From positions 9,052,001 through 9,116,000 of the forward strand of contig OU612065.1 of assembly GCA_914767715.1 (NCBI GenBank): a stretch of DNA of 64,000 nucleotides. The letters run 5' to 3'. This stretch comes from Membranipora membranacea (lineage: Eukaryota; Bryozoa; Gymnolaemata; Cheilostomatida; Membraniporidae). Below are positions 47,187 through 64,000 of the stretch, one piece after another. Each line of letters opens with the position of its first letter. The stretch's first letter is position 1. The notes below the pieces were generated by a model, which made no database searches, had not been told where the DNA came from, and saw only the letters and a program-made list of their open reading frames with translations. The position numbers and the translations under genes were made by a program.

Positions 47187-50100
47187 ATGGCAGAAGGTGG
47201 AGTTGGTGGAGGAGTAGTGACTGCCCGAAATATGGCAGGCAGTCCTCAGATGTTTACTGACTGGGATGGATTGATGGATGACCTGTTTCATAATAGGGGT
47301 ACGTGAATTACATTTAACATTGTGTCTGCATTTATACCTTTCCAGCAAGCTGAGGTTAATGTTTATTTTTTGCAGTACATATTATGGCACCACTGTGGTA
47401 AAAGTAACATAGTATCTCCTCTCAATGAAGCAAGACATATCTGTCTTTCTGATAGCTGCAGGGCTTGGGTGTCAACCCAGTTACTTGATGTTAGGCTATG
47501 GTAATAGTGTATTCGACATCTTGATGCTGAAGTATTTGCTGACGCAATACGCTATCATCAAGAGGTCTCTACTACCAATCAAAGCCTGGCTCACTTTGCA
47601 TCAGATGTTCATTGGTAATGACAGCGCTACAAAATGCCACTCATTGAATTAATTTCTCTGTCATACCTCCCTCTGCGCATCACAGCCATCTCTGTCTCTC
47701 GTAAAGTTCAATTCAGATGTCAGACTCAGTTACATGATTTCTCATAAAACTACATCACCTAAGTGTCAGGTTTGTGTGGCTTGTCAGTTCCTAGTTATGT
47801 CTTCTATGAATAGATTATGGCGATCTTGCTAACCATTGGTAGGCCATACTACATAAGGAGTGTAAGTGCAACACCTGTGTCATCAAAGATCTTATGAAAG
47901 AAACAGGCATAAATACTTTGTGTTAAAGAGCCAACGCCTAATCCTTCTATCAAATCGTATGGAATTAATCTTCAGATAAGTCATCTGCTTAAATCAACAC
48001 AGTTTATTTCAGATTAGGGTAATCCTAAATTATTGCACACAGTAGTGAAGCCTTCCATTAATAACTTACTCTCCAATTCAAGGAGATCAGACAAATTAAT
48101 CGGTTGATTGCTAACAAATATTTTATCTTTTTAATGGTTCTGTTGCTCTGAGTCTTTTCCTCTGACTCTCATTGCCAGCTCCTGCTGTTTGTAGTCTAAC
48201 AAACACAATTTAGCAGAGCTCTCATATGTTCGATAGGTACTTTCGCAATAATCAAAGTGTCACGTCTGTTGCACTATTACGTATCCAAAGCTTCTAGTAA
48301 AGCCCTCCCTCCTTTCTCGCTTTAAGTTGATTGGTTTGGCTGCCCTGATTCCATGTGATCAAGGAACAATTGTTAAATACTTATGTTCTCACACTTTTTA
48401 TTTAGCTCAATGGCTAAGTCAGACTTTCCTTTCTCACAATCAATATTGTCTTTCCGCTGTCAAATGAGTTTATTATAGTAACATGTTTGTTGCTATTTGG
48501 TTGAGTAATTAGACATGCAGTGAGAGTCAGCAGCGGCTTCCTCTAAGTCAGCACAAACATTAGCAGGTATTCAGCCAGGAGTCTCAGAAATATGTTTGGT
48601 AAAAATATGACATTGGCAGACCTCTGGTGCCTCCATGCTGTCTCACTTCCCATCATGCTTCATCAGATGAAATAGGTACAGAAATCAAGTATTTCTGTAA
48701 TAATCTGGTGGCCAAGTATGCTCACTGTGTAAAATTGTGTTTGTACAACTCCTATAATAATGTGACATTGAACAAGTGAAACATGAATAGAAATCCCGTA
48801 TAGTTTAGGTTCTTTTGTACGAAAAAATAATATTAGTCTAACACACAATTCTAACATAATCATGGCTCTTGAATAGTGTTACTGCACTCTGTAGAATCAG
48901 AGTGGCCTACAAAGCGCTGCTGCAGATTTTACTTGCACAATTCCATGTTGATAGAAGTAAATTATAGTGTCACACAATGATTATTGATACGAGGGGCTAT
49001 CTTGTTCTCCATTGTTGGCGAAAATCAAACTGGAAGCCAGAGGCTGTTTGACAAGGTTGCTTATCATCTGATAAGGCGCCTTAAAATATTGTAAATACAG
49101 GCTTGTGCGGAATCAGGAGTTATGAATTCATATTAATTGAGGCGAGGATATGATAATAGCACTCTATCAGCTGCTGTGATGGGACATGTTGCAAGGACTC
49201 GCATAGTTTGTGTGTGTCAGAGCACTCTAACTCCTTGGTCAGAGTATTGTACTGAGTTCAGTGATAGGATCAATGTGATCAAACTGTATTGTATATAGGT
49301 TCGTTACCTGATCAATTGAAACCTTATGTAAAAGAAAAGGGGTAAATTTTGGAAATGAAGTTTGGTGTAAGTAACCATCTGTTAGCAGCTAGAAGATATA
49401 ACAGGCCAGTGTGGTATTCAAAATGCCAAAATCATAATATATACCAGGTTGTTAGTTTCAGAATATGCATTTACAGAACCTAACGCAGCATGAACCATGA
49501 CATGTCAGTGGGTAGATTATAGAGTTCGGGGACCAGCCCTCATTGATAGACCTACTGGCACGGACCCAGTGTCATGGATTAGTACTATGATAGTTTCTGA
49601 CAGGATGATGTGTGCTGACACGGGCTATGCTCCTTACAATAGTGCCACGCTCTAGACAGGGATGGTCCTGCCAGATTTTGAAACTGCCAGTCATTGAATT
49701 GATAGTTTGGGCAGCAGTTCCATCAGAGAACACGGTGTCATGCTGTATGGCTGACTTGACAGCTCACTAAATGTTGATCTCATCAAAAAGTCGTCGCCCA
49801 CCCGCGATGGACTCTGCCAAATATCATGGACATACTTACTTGTATTGCATAAAGTGTTAAATGATGAGATCTGCTGTTTTCTTTGGACTCAAATCTTATG
49901 ACAAGATGAGCTGTTATGAATGGAACATGAAGGTTAAAAACTCCAATTAAATTTCACACTTGATCAGCTTGCCAACTCAGCCATTGTGTTGGAAATAGGT
50001 AATTAGAGGTCTACATGGCAGGGATATAATCATTTTTTCGTGTGATGTGATCTTCAAATAGTTATTTACCAGTATTTTTTATGATTCATCTTAAGGATAA

Positions 50101-53100
50101 TAATTGTATATCCAGTCCACTTGGCTCTACCTATAGTCATAAAACATACAGAACAACAAATTCTGTGACCCATCTCCGAAGCATCTCAGAAATTGCTTTG
50201 TAGGTCTGCACTGTCATAGCTGTGATTATAATACAAGATCACATTGATTTAAATTTTGCAAGCTTTAAAAAGTGGAAATCAACTGGCACACCTGACTTCC
50301 TATACCTGTCTGCTCTATATTCAATCATTTGTCCAAGTTTGCATAGTGTACTTCACATGATGATAACAAGTTGAATCAAATTTACAATTTTCTTACAGTT
50401 TTCTATGAAATGTCCTTGTCTGAACCCTGGCTGTACTGACTTCTAACCCAGCAGTCAAGAGGGGGAGGGGTTAATTGAATAACTGGATCTGATGCCCGGT
50501 CAGTATGGGTTCAGTCTAACCAAGTCCTGACTTCTGACTTGGAATGTAGCAGGCTTGTTCTCTCTCATAATGATTTTTTGCACACCACCTGTTTTGACCT
50601 TAGTGCATATTAAGTACTCATTCGCATTTTTTGTTGTAATTTATATGTAAACATTGAGCTGATTGTTTGGTTATGTCACAGCTTTTTGTTAGAGGATCAT
50701 CTTTTGATACCTCTGTGATGTTCAGCGTGGAATGTGGCACAACAATCGGCAGCTTTTACTGGGCCATGACACAACAATCGGCAGCCTTTACTGGGCACAA
50801 CAATCGGCAGCCTTTACTGGGCACAACAATCGGCAGCTTTTACTGGGCACAACAATCGGCAGCCTTTACTGGGCCATGAAAATTTAGCTGACTTCTTTAT
50901 CTCCAGTATCGACTGCTTCTCCATTGTTATTGTTATCTCCGGGTCTGACTCATTCATCAATAACTTTCACTCGCGGTATTGACTTATCACTCCGATTATT
51001 TATTTCGATTGTCTCTGTGCTGAGGTCATTGTTCTTTCGAAAGTCACATCAGGACTTGGTCGAGTCATGATCACGTCAAAGGGTGAATGACTTCGTGGAT
51101 GGAGTCTCCTGATGGCGGTAAAGACGCCAGAATAATGTTTTTTTGCAGGTCAGGTGTCGGAAATAATATAAACCATCTCAACCCAGCATTGACTGTTTTG
51201 TATTTTGATAGACATGGCATCAGTTTTCTGGATGGCTCGATGTCGTATGTTTAAATCAACACTTTGCATTGCTGACTTTGGCAGGATGTTTGTGCCCGTG
51301 TATAATTGGTTATTTTGATTATTTTACAGACATATCAGACTTGATAGAGTCACCAATAGAGTCGAGTTCCGGTATAGCCAGTGACAGCCCAACCTGGCAC
51401 CGTCCACCATCGAGCAGTAATTCTAGTCTTAGTACCTACAAACTCCGGTCCTCGTCCCCGGATACTGACGAAGCTCGTTCAATGAACAGAATGAACCCCG
51501 GTTATGCCTCTTCCAGTAGCAGTAATGACATATTTTTTGAAGGTGTTCCACCTCATTATCTAACACATGAGGCTCGCCTCCTAAACAAAAACTCTCATTA
51601 CTCTCCTATAAATGTGGGCCCTGCTGCCAGCACCATGACACCCCCTCCACCGCAGCAGTGGAGAGACTCACCTTATGACCTCATGATGAAGAAACAAAAC
51701 GGACGGCGATACACCAGTATAGAATGTCTTCCAGACGAAGCCCTTCTCAACATATTCTCATACTTGCCAACCAACCACCTATGTAGGTGTGCCAGAGCGT
51801 GTGCTCGCTGGTATAATCTAGTCTGGGAACCAAGTCTGTGGACTAGAATACAAATAAACGATGAAAACCTCAATATAGACAAGGCTCTGAAGTTGTTACT
51901 CAAAAGGCTGAGTTACGAAACACCACATGTCTGTTTGACTCTAGAGTCCATCAATCTGAAGCGGTGTGTTCGGCTCACCGATAAAGGGCTCCATCTTATA
52001 TCCAGACGCTGCCCTGAGCTGCGCCATTTAGAACTGAACGGTTGCAGCAACATTACAAACATGGCACTGGCTGAAGTTGTGTCAAGGTGTATCAATTTAC
52101 AGCATCTGAATGTCACAGGTAGGCCCTAGAGTAATGATTATTCCTTTCATGTTGCGCAAAGTGTTTGTAAGTAACCTAGCAAACATCATTGTTTGCCCTG
52201 CAAACATTTCATATCTCATACCAGTAGGAAGTGTCTCATTGCTAAACTCTCCATTTTACTCAATCGTTTTTGACTGTTCTCATATTAACTCTCACCCACT
52301 CACTGTACACTGAGCAGGATTGAGCTGTTGGTGAATGTTCTGTAGCCTTCAAACATGATGCATCACTAGTCAGAAATGTTACACATGAACAATTTGTTGT
52401 TTGGTGATTTATGGCGATGTGGGAAGATAAAATACCTTCCCAGTGTACTGTACAGATATCTGAGATTGCAGCCTGATGTAATGGCTGATGAATCGTTATC
52501 TGGGTGATAGGCTCTCGGGAGGTGTCAGGGTACATGCCTACATGGTGATATAAAAAGATTTGAGACAAATTTCCCAGAAGGGCTTCAGTCTGTGAAGAAA
52601 ATAACACGGGTGCCAGATGGCAAATTACAAGCTTTGATCTTTTATGGGGTTTGACTTGAGAAGTGATAAAACTCAAACCTAAAAGCTGGATTTAGTGATG
52701 AATTAACAGGAAACATGAGTGTGAGATTGAGATTTGATTGACCACTCAAACTCCAAAATTATCATGTGTTGGTCATTGTTGTGGCCTCAAAATATTAGGC
52801 ATTGCTGACTATAAATGGCCCCTGGGGAACCAGGTCTCTGCTGTGAGAACATTACAACACTGCACGATGTCTATGGTTTTGCTAGACAAAGCATGTTGTT
52901 TAGCAGGTGTAGGCTCAATCATTGTTTAGGCCTACAAATATTTTCCTCAAAGACCTATGCGATCAAAAACCAATGTTTAATCTTCACATTCTTGTGTTTT
53001 TGAAAACATTATTCATAGTGGATACATTTGTGGTGTATAAAATTTTGTAATAGAATTTCTGCGGCATCAGACTGCCATTTATCGCATTGAAGTATCATGA

Positions 53101-54974
53101 AGTTGTCATCTTTGATGATTTTTTATTTAGCAGACCATTTAACTTGGAAATTAATTAAGCGCCTCCCCATAATTAACTGGATAGATTCTTGCATTGCAGT
53201 CAGGTCAAATTTTTGCTTATCCTGCCACTCGTAGCTGAGAGTTTGATGCTGATGCGGTGTATTTTGGAACTGAGTCCTCAGGGCATTGATAATCTAGCAG
53301 CCTGTAACCGAAGACTTTAATTGAAAAACTTATTGGTCATGTAGTACGGCCATTCAAAAGCCCAACAATAAGCCCAGATTAACTGTTTGGTTCAGCGTCA
53401 AATTTTTAAAAAGGCCATTCATTCATTTGTGATTTTCATTGAATGTTTATGTAGTATATATTGCTACCCCCTACAAGGCAGTTCATTGTTTGGGTTCAGC
53501 TGTTGCACACATGGGTACTCTGGGTGTTAGTCCCCAAATCGGTGCTCTTGTCATATTCTGGTCCAGCGAAGCCCCCCTCCCTCCACTGCTAGCCCCCAGG
53601 AGAGAGAGCCTTGAACTCCCAGGTGTACATCAGGTTTGAACCTGCAAAGCATGTTGGCTTGTTGATTTTGAAGGAAAAAGACAGTACTTCTCAGAACTTT
53701 TCCAAAAGTGTATCTGTAGCCCAATAAATCGATCATTATCAATGGTCTCCAGCCCTTTGATAATCCAATACATCCAATAATATAATGAAATTCTCAAATC
53801 ACTGCCATCAATCAACCTGTCAGAAAAAATGACATTGCAACAAGAAGAACTTAATCAGTTGGTTGAATCCAGCCTCTAATAACTGCCATCTAAACGACAT
53901 AAAGCTTGTGGGCTTGTTTGACAGTACTAGATCAGGTGCCCTTGGGGTGCTTGGCAGTCATCAGAAAATGTTTTACACTTTTTACCTGTTGCCTCACTGA
54001 GAGATATAGCTTTATAATTTGTTGAATGTTTTAATGATGGTTTGATATTGGCACCTGGTCTAAACAAACAGAGCAATGACACCACTAAAACTAGCGACAG
54101 CAGTGATAGTGCTGCACAGGTCAGCCAGTGTTTTGAACTGTTAAGCCAATCAGGCCTATTTGTTTGTAGACAGCACTTTATTGTTTTTTAACCAATTTCT
54201 TGAGTATCTTATGTGATTGTTTCCATATTTTGTTTTTCAGGATGTGTATCTATAACGTCAATCAGTCTGACTCCTGAAGCACTCAACCAGGCTAACGGCA
54301 GTCTCAGTAAGCAGATTTTCCTGCGGCTTCTTGACCTCACAGACTGTCCTTTGATTGACGATTCCGGCATGCAGATTATTGCTTCATACTGCTCACAGCT
54401 CCAGTATATATACCTGAGGCGGTGTACTCGAGTCACAGATGTAGGCATTCAGTATCTCGCTAACAGCTGTAACATGTTACGTGAGCTATCAGTCAGCGAC
54501 TGTCGTAAAGTCACGGACTTTGGTCTCAGAGAGCTTTCTAAACTAGAGCTGAACCTACGTTACCTAAGTGTGGCAAAATGTGACAAAGTATCAGATGTGG
54601 GGGTGAAGTTCATCGCTAAATACTGTCGTAAGTTGCGGTATCTGAACGTGCGAGGGTGTGAGGCCGTTTCTGATGACTCGATAGAGCTCTTAGCTCAGAA
54701 CTGTAATCGTATGAGGTCACTGGACCTCGGTAAATGTGATGTCACTGATGACGGTCTGTTCATGATCGCTAACCACTGCTCACACCTAAAGAAACTGAGC
54801 GTGAAGTCATGTGATGCCATTACTGATGAAGGGGTGCTAGCTATAGCGAAGGGTTGTCGGCAGCTACAACATCTCAATATACAAGACTGCCACCTGACGG
54901 CCGATGCCTACAGGGCCATTAAGAAACAGCTCAAGAGATGTATAATTGAGCACACAAATCCTGGCTTCTATTGA
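47187..54974 (+). CDS. FBXL7: F-box and leucine-rich repeat protein 7 (SCF substrate receptor)
   Basis: Substrate-recognition subunit of an SCF (SKP1-CUL1-F-box) ubiquitin ligase; the fly orthologue restrains Fat/Dachs growth signalling and the human protein targets mitotic and mitochondrial proteins. Exons 47187-47298, 51330-52118 and 54241-54974 join at phase-1 introns and encode 544 residues (human 491). Residues 1-160 are low-complexity Ser/Pro-rich. The F-box is about 168-213 (IECLPDEALLNIFSYLP, CARACARWYNL). AMN1-type leucine-rich repeats of 25-27 residues run from about 235 to the end (LRHLELNGCSNIT, LRELSVSDCRKVTDFGLREL, LRYLNVRGCEAVSD). The C terminus CIIEHTNPGFY matches human FBXL7 (CVIEHTNPAFF) almost exactly. 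The start is the first ATG of an exon ending in a good donor (GGG/GTACGT). Homology of that first exon to human is weak, so the N terminus is less certain. Confidence 0.93.
50738..50873. repeat. 26-bp minisatellite, five copies, in FBXL7 intron 1
   Basis: The unit contains ACAACAATCGGCAGC followed by (T/C)TTTACTGGG. Copies lie at 50738-50763, 50770-50795, 50796-50821, 50822-50847 and 50848-50873. CCATGA separates the first two and also follows the last. Copies differ only at one C/T position, implying recent expansion. The plus-strand open frame across it is a by-product. Confidence 0.9.
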
Positions 54975-57900
54975 TCACACCCTGGCAGTACACTAATGTA
55001 ACCTCTTATTAAGGGATTGAGGACTTGTTCTTATTCTGCCCCCTGGTATTGCCTGTGGCGTTTGTCAGATTGATATATTGGGTAACTCTGATACCTCAAT
55101 TTGTACGGTACAAACTGTTGAAGATGTCAGCGGCTAACAACTTAACCTAAACTTTGCTTTGGAGATTTAGCCATATACCGAGCGTGGTCACTGGTCACCC
55201 TAATCCCAGACTCAAGCCAAAACTGCTTCCAGCATTATAATTCATTACTGCATTGCTATGTACGTTTATCAGAAAATGCTGCGACTTTTGCACATGACTG
55301 GCTAGAACTTCCATAATACAATGGTTTTAGTATTTATGGCTGAATATTGAAAGATTTTAATGTGCTTAGTATTTTAATTACAACTTGATTTTAATTTATA
55401 CTTCTTAAAAATTTACCATCACTGCTCCAAATTTTGTTTATTTTTATATTCTGTACATTGTGTGTTTTATATGATTACCGAAATGCCTTTAGCTGTTTAT
55501 TTCATGATAACTGTAACCTACTTGATAATAAATAGCATGACTTATAATCTGAATCAATATCTGACAAAATATTTACCCTGGGTTATCCATGGCTTCAACC
55601 CTTGGCTGATTTTATGTACTCATAGTGTTCATTATGCGTGTTTGTAATTATCTCCCATTGTTAATATGTTAGCATAGCAGAGGTTTTGGGATTGAGAAGC
55701 TGGACTCCCAGCAGCTCTTTGCCACTTTATTTGTATCAACTGCCAGAATTTGGGGCTGACTCAAAATAAACCAACCTTTCACGTGAGCAAAGGTGTGGTT
55801 ATTATCAATACCACATGCATGCCGATAAATATTGACATGACTCCCTATTTTATAATTGCACAAAAACCTCTATTTGCATTGATGGTGTACTAAACCATAG
55901 ACAAAACACTCAACAGATCAATTGATTGGTAAATCTGACCCCAAGACTTTTGCCAAATAGGGAGGGTCTTTGAGGAGATATTTATAAGAGGCGAATATCC
56001 TATCAGAGAGAATGATCCTACACATTGCATGTTAACATTGAGGAAAATATCTGTTGATTTCTTATTGCTTCTGATTTGTTATCGCCGGCATGATACTCAC
56101 GAACTCTGATATGTATATTGTTTACATGGAAACAAGCCTGGTCAATTTTTTACTGTCAGGCAGTGCTTTAGTGAGTTACTCATTGCTACAATCAAGGAGT
56201 ACTCCTTGCTACAATGATGTGTGTTGAGTTGGCATTAAATGCAAAACAGTTTTCTAGGCATTATTTCATACCTAGATAAGGGTTGTGTCCACCACACATA
56301 ATCGAATCCCAAATAAATATTTTCTTCACACAATTCGTGGCGACAATATTAGAGCGATCCGCAGAGGTAGCCCATGTTCAATGTCAACAGGGGGAGGTGC
56401 TTAATGTTCATGGAATTAGGGCCAGAGGAATATGTAAGCAGTGGTCACAATGCTGAGGGATATAAATAATGGAGTGAAGTTAATTAAAGTACAGTAACGC
56501 TCTTTCTTTGGCTCACACTCACTCTGTAAGGCCAAAGGGAAGACTTGGTCACACATCGACTGATTGTAAGAATCTCCAAGGGTGAGTTTCATTGATAGAA
56601 ACAAGAAAGAAGTCTAAGACAAACACTGCTGCCTGACAGAACTCAACTGATTCCTCTTGCCAGGGTGAGGTGGCAATGCATAGTCATACATATATGTACA
56701 TCACATGTAATACACTTTCCATTGTTTTATATCCTGAACCTAAATTGTCAAGACAGGCTAATATGTAGGAGTGTTTGTAAAACTATAAAATGATAATTCA
56801 GTGCTAATCAGCATACCAAACCAAGAGCAATGACGAATGAGTTGAGTTGAGGAAGTTCTTGCAAAGAGTAAAAGGCATGCTCACACCAAGGAATACCCCT
56901 TGCTGCGCTAAGAACCCATCCGGATGCCTATCGGACAACCGCCGGATGTCTGCGCGGCATACGGTGGTTGCCCGATAGGCATCTGGTAGTTGCCCAATAG
57001 GCATTCGGTTGGCACTCGGACAACCACTGGATGCCAATTAGGCATCCGGTTGTATAAAACGCGTCCAGACACAAATTTGACAGAGGCGGATGGGTTTGTA
57101 ACAGAGGACGATGGGTTTCAGACACGAATCATCGGGTCATACCCATCCGGATGCCCAAGGTGCCAACCGTATGCCTAATTGGCAACCACCGGATGCCACG
57201 CGGACATCCGGCGGTTGCATAGTAGGCATCCGGACGGTTTTGTGACAGTCACATTTTAAGATCCATACAAGGTACAAGATACAATGGATTGTCAGTTTGC
57301 ACTGTCCGATGAGTATTTGTCATAAGCGGATGGCCCTTCAACAGAGATATGTGGTGGATGGCTGTTTAGCGGACACTATTTTAGCACAACACCCCTTGCT
57401 CATAATGTAATATATAATAATAATTAATGTTGCTAACTGCCTTTTATTATCATGTTGTTCAAATCTTTCTTCATAATCCTACTAACTACTACCTTCTACT
57501 TCGGTGCTATCTCTTGATGGTTCGATTGAGTTGTCACACCGCTAGATACATAGGACTTCTTCATTTCCTTACTTTTGACTTTGTGTCACTCACACAAGGC
57601 CTAAAGTCAGGAAATGCAGTAGTCCTGCGGCTAGATATATTTTTACTTATAAGGAAGGTAGTTGAGCGGCTCATGTCTTGTGCCTGCTGTTGTTCATGTC
57701 TTACGCCCATGCAATCCCCCTCCTGTCTTTATCTTCTCATTTACGGAGAGGGATGTGTACATGCATTGCAGTTGTTTTCATCCCTGGTCCCTTGGTGTAG
57801 GCAGGGAGTTCTCTGACTTTTTGGTGTAAGTGACACAATAAGTTGATTTATAATTAACCATTGATTCAAGAATTGTCATACCCAGTCAAACTTATCTGAC

Positions 57901-58019
57901 CCCCTCTCACCACCCATCCAAAGGGTCAGGGGTTGGGAAGCACTCTACTTATTATTGTGATATATACTCGTGTATGTTTAACTTTTTATTTTTCATCAGA
58001 CATCAACAAATAAAATAGA
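54975..58019. other. Intergenic region between FBXL7 and the metal transporter
   Basis: FBXL7 3' UTR should occupy the left part (TAATAAATAG near 55528 includes an AATAAA). A 16-bp perfect palindrome CAAGGAGTACTCCTTG lies at 56193-56208 and a fold-back element at 56920-57233. The transporter's promoter and 5' UTR should lie to the right; the plus-strand open frame at 57427-57816 is not supported as a gene. Confidence 0.5.
56920..57233. mobile_element. Fold-back (long inverted repeat) element with GGCATCCGG sub-repeats
   Basis: The left arm (56920 to about 57050) and the reverse complement of the right arm (about 57135-57233) align along most of their length, beginning CCGGATGCCTA and sharing AACCGCCGGATGTC and GGTTGCC. 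Within each arm, short units based on GGCATCCGGTTG repeat in alternating orientation. The centre (57055-57135) has two near copies of GACAGAGG/ACAGAGGACGATGGGTTT. No protein is encoded. It is a non-autonomous fold-back element or satellite-like relic. Confidence 0.65.

Positions 58020-64000
<5,981 letters not shown>

Noticed and set aside
50667-50879. Plus-strand frame with repeated TTIGSFYWA peptide
   Set aside because: It is the translation of the 26-bp minisatellite, not a gene.
52260-52676. Minus-strand open frame of 138 codons
   Set aside because: It lies inside FBXL7 intron 2, resembles no family and has no flanking exons that match in phase.
57427-57816. Plus-strand open frame of 129 codons upstream of the metal transporter
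   Set aside because: Leu/Cys-rich with no recognisable domain, and no junction links it to the clear first coding exon at 58020. It is likely 5' flank.

Overview
This is about 64 kb of AT-rich nuclear DNA from an invertebrate animal. Every gene is split by GT-AG introns, and the reconstructed proteins are close to human ones. Seven protein-coding genes were rebuilt by joining open exons so that splice sites and reading phases agree across every junction. KIF6-type kinesin (motile cilia), FBXL7, IRSp53/BAIAP2 and an SLC11A/DMT1-type transporter make a metazoan certain. The phylum cannot be fixed from the sequence alone. No bacterial, viral or organellar genes were seen.

Layout from left to right. 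(1) 1121-11349, minus: an IRSp53/BAIAP2-like I-BAR plus SH3 adaptor with two alternative last coding exons. (2) 14750-25731, minus: a complete 25-exon USP7 deubiquitinase, 1115 residues. (3) 26366-28770, plus: HAPSTR1 (C16orf72), whose ATG lies 634 bp from that of USP7, head to head. (4) 29587-39221, minus: a 17-exon kinesin-9/KIF6-like motor, 1309 residues, with a long tail and an IQ motif, convergent with HAPSTR1. (5) 41083-43458, minus: the 3' part of an unrecognised Ser/Lys-rich protein with a cysteine-rich C terminus. (6) 47187-54974, plus: FBXL7, an F-box and leucine-rich-repeat protein. (7) 58020 to the right edge, plus: the first 12 coding exons of an NRAMP/DMT1-type metal transporter, cut by the window end.

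How they relate: USP7 (deubiquitinase), HAPSTR1 (known partner of the E3 ligase HUWE1) and FBXL7 (SCF substrate receptor) all belong to ubiquitin control. IRSp53 and the kinesin act on actin and microtubules. The divergent USP7/HAPSTR1 pair is the clearest candidate for a functional unit, because the same two genes are neighbours in the same head-to-head orientation on human 16p13.2.

Non-coding DNA holds small mobile-element relics: a 360-bp element with 25-bp terminal inverted repeats and an internal tRNA-like A/B-box segment (21701-22060), a 314-bp fold-back element (56920-57233), a 26-bp minisatellite in FBXL7 intron 1, a 30-bp perfect palindrome between 7-bp direct repeats (7834-7877), several short hairpins, and an over-represented octamer CAAGGAGT/ACTCCTTG.
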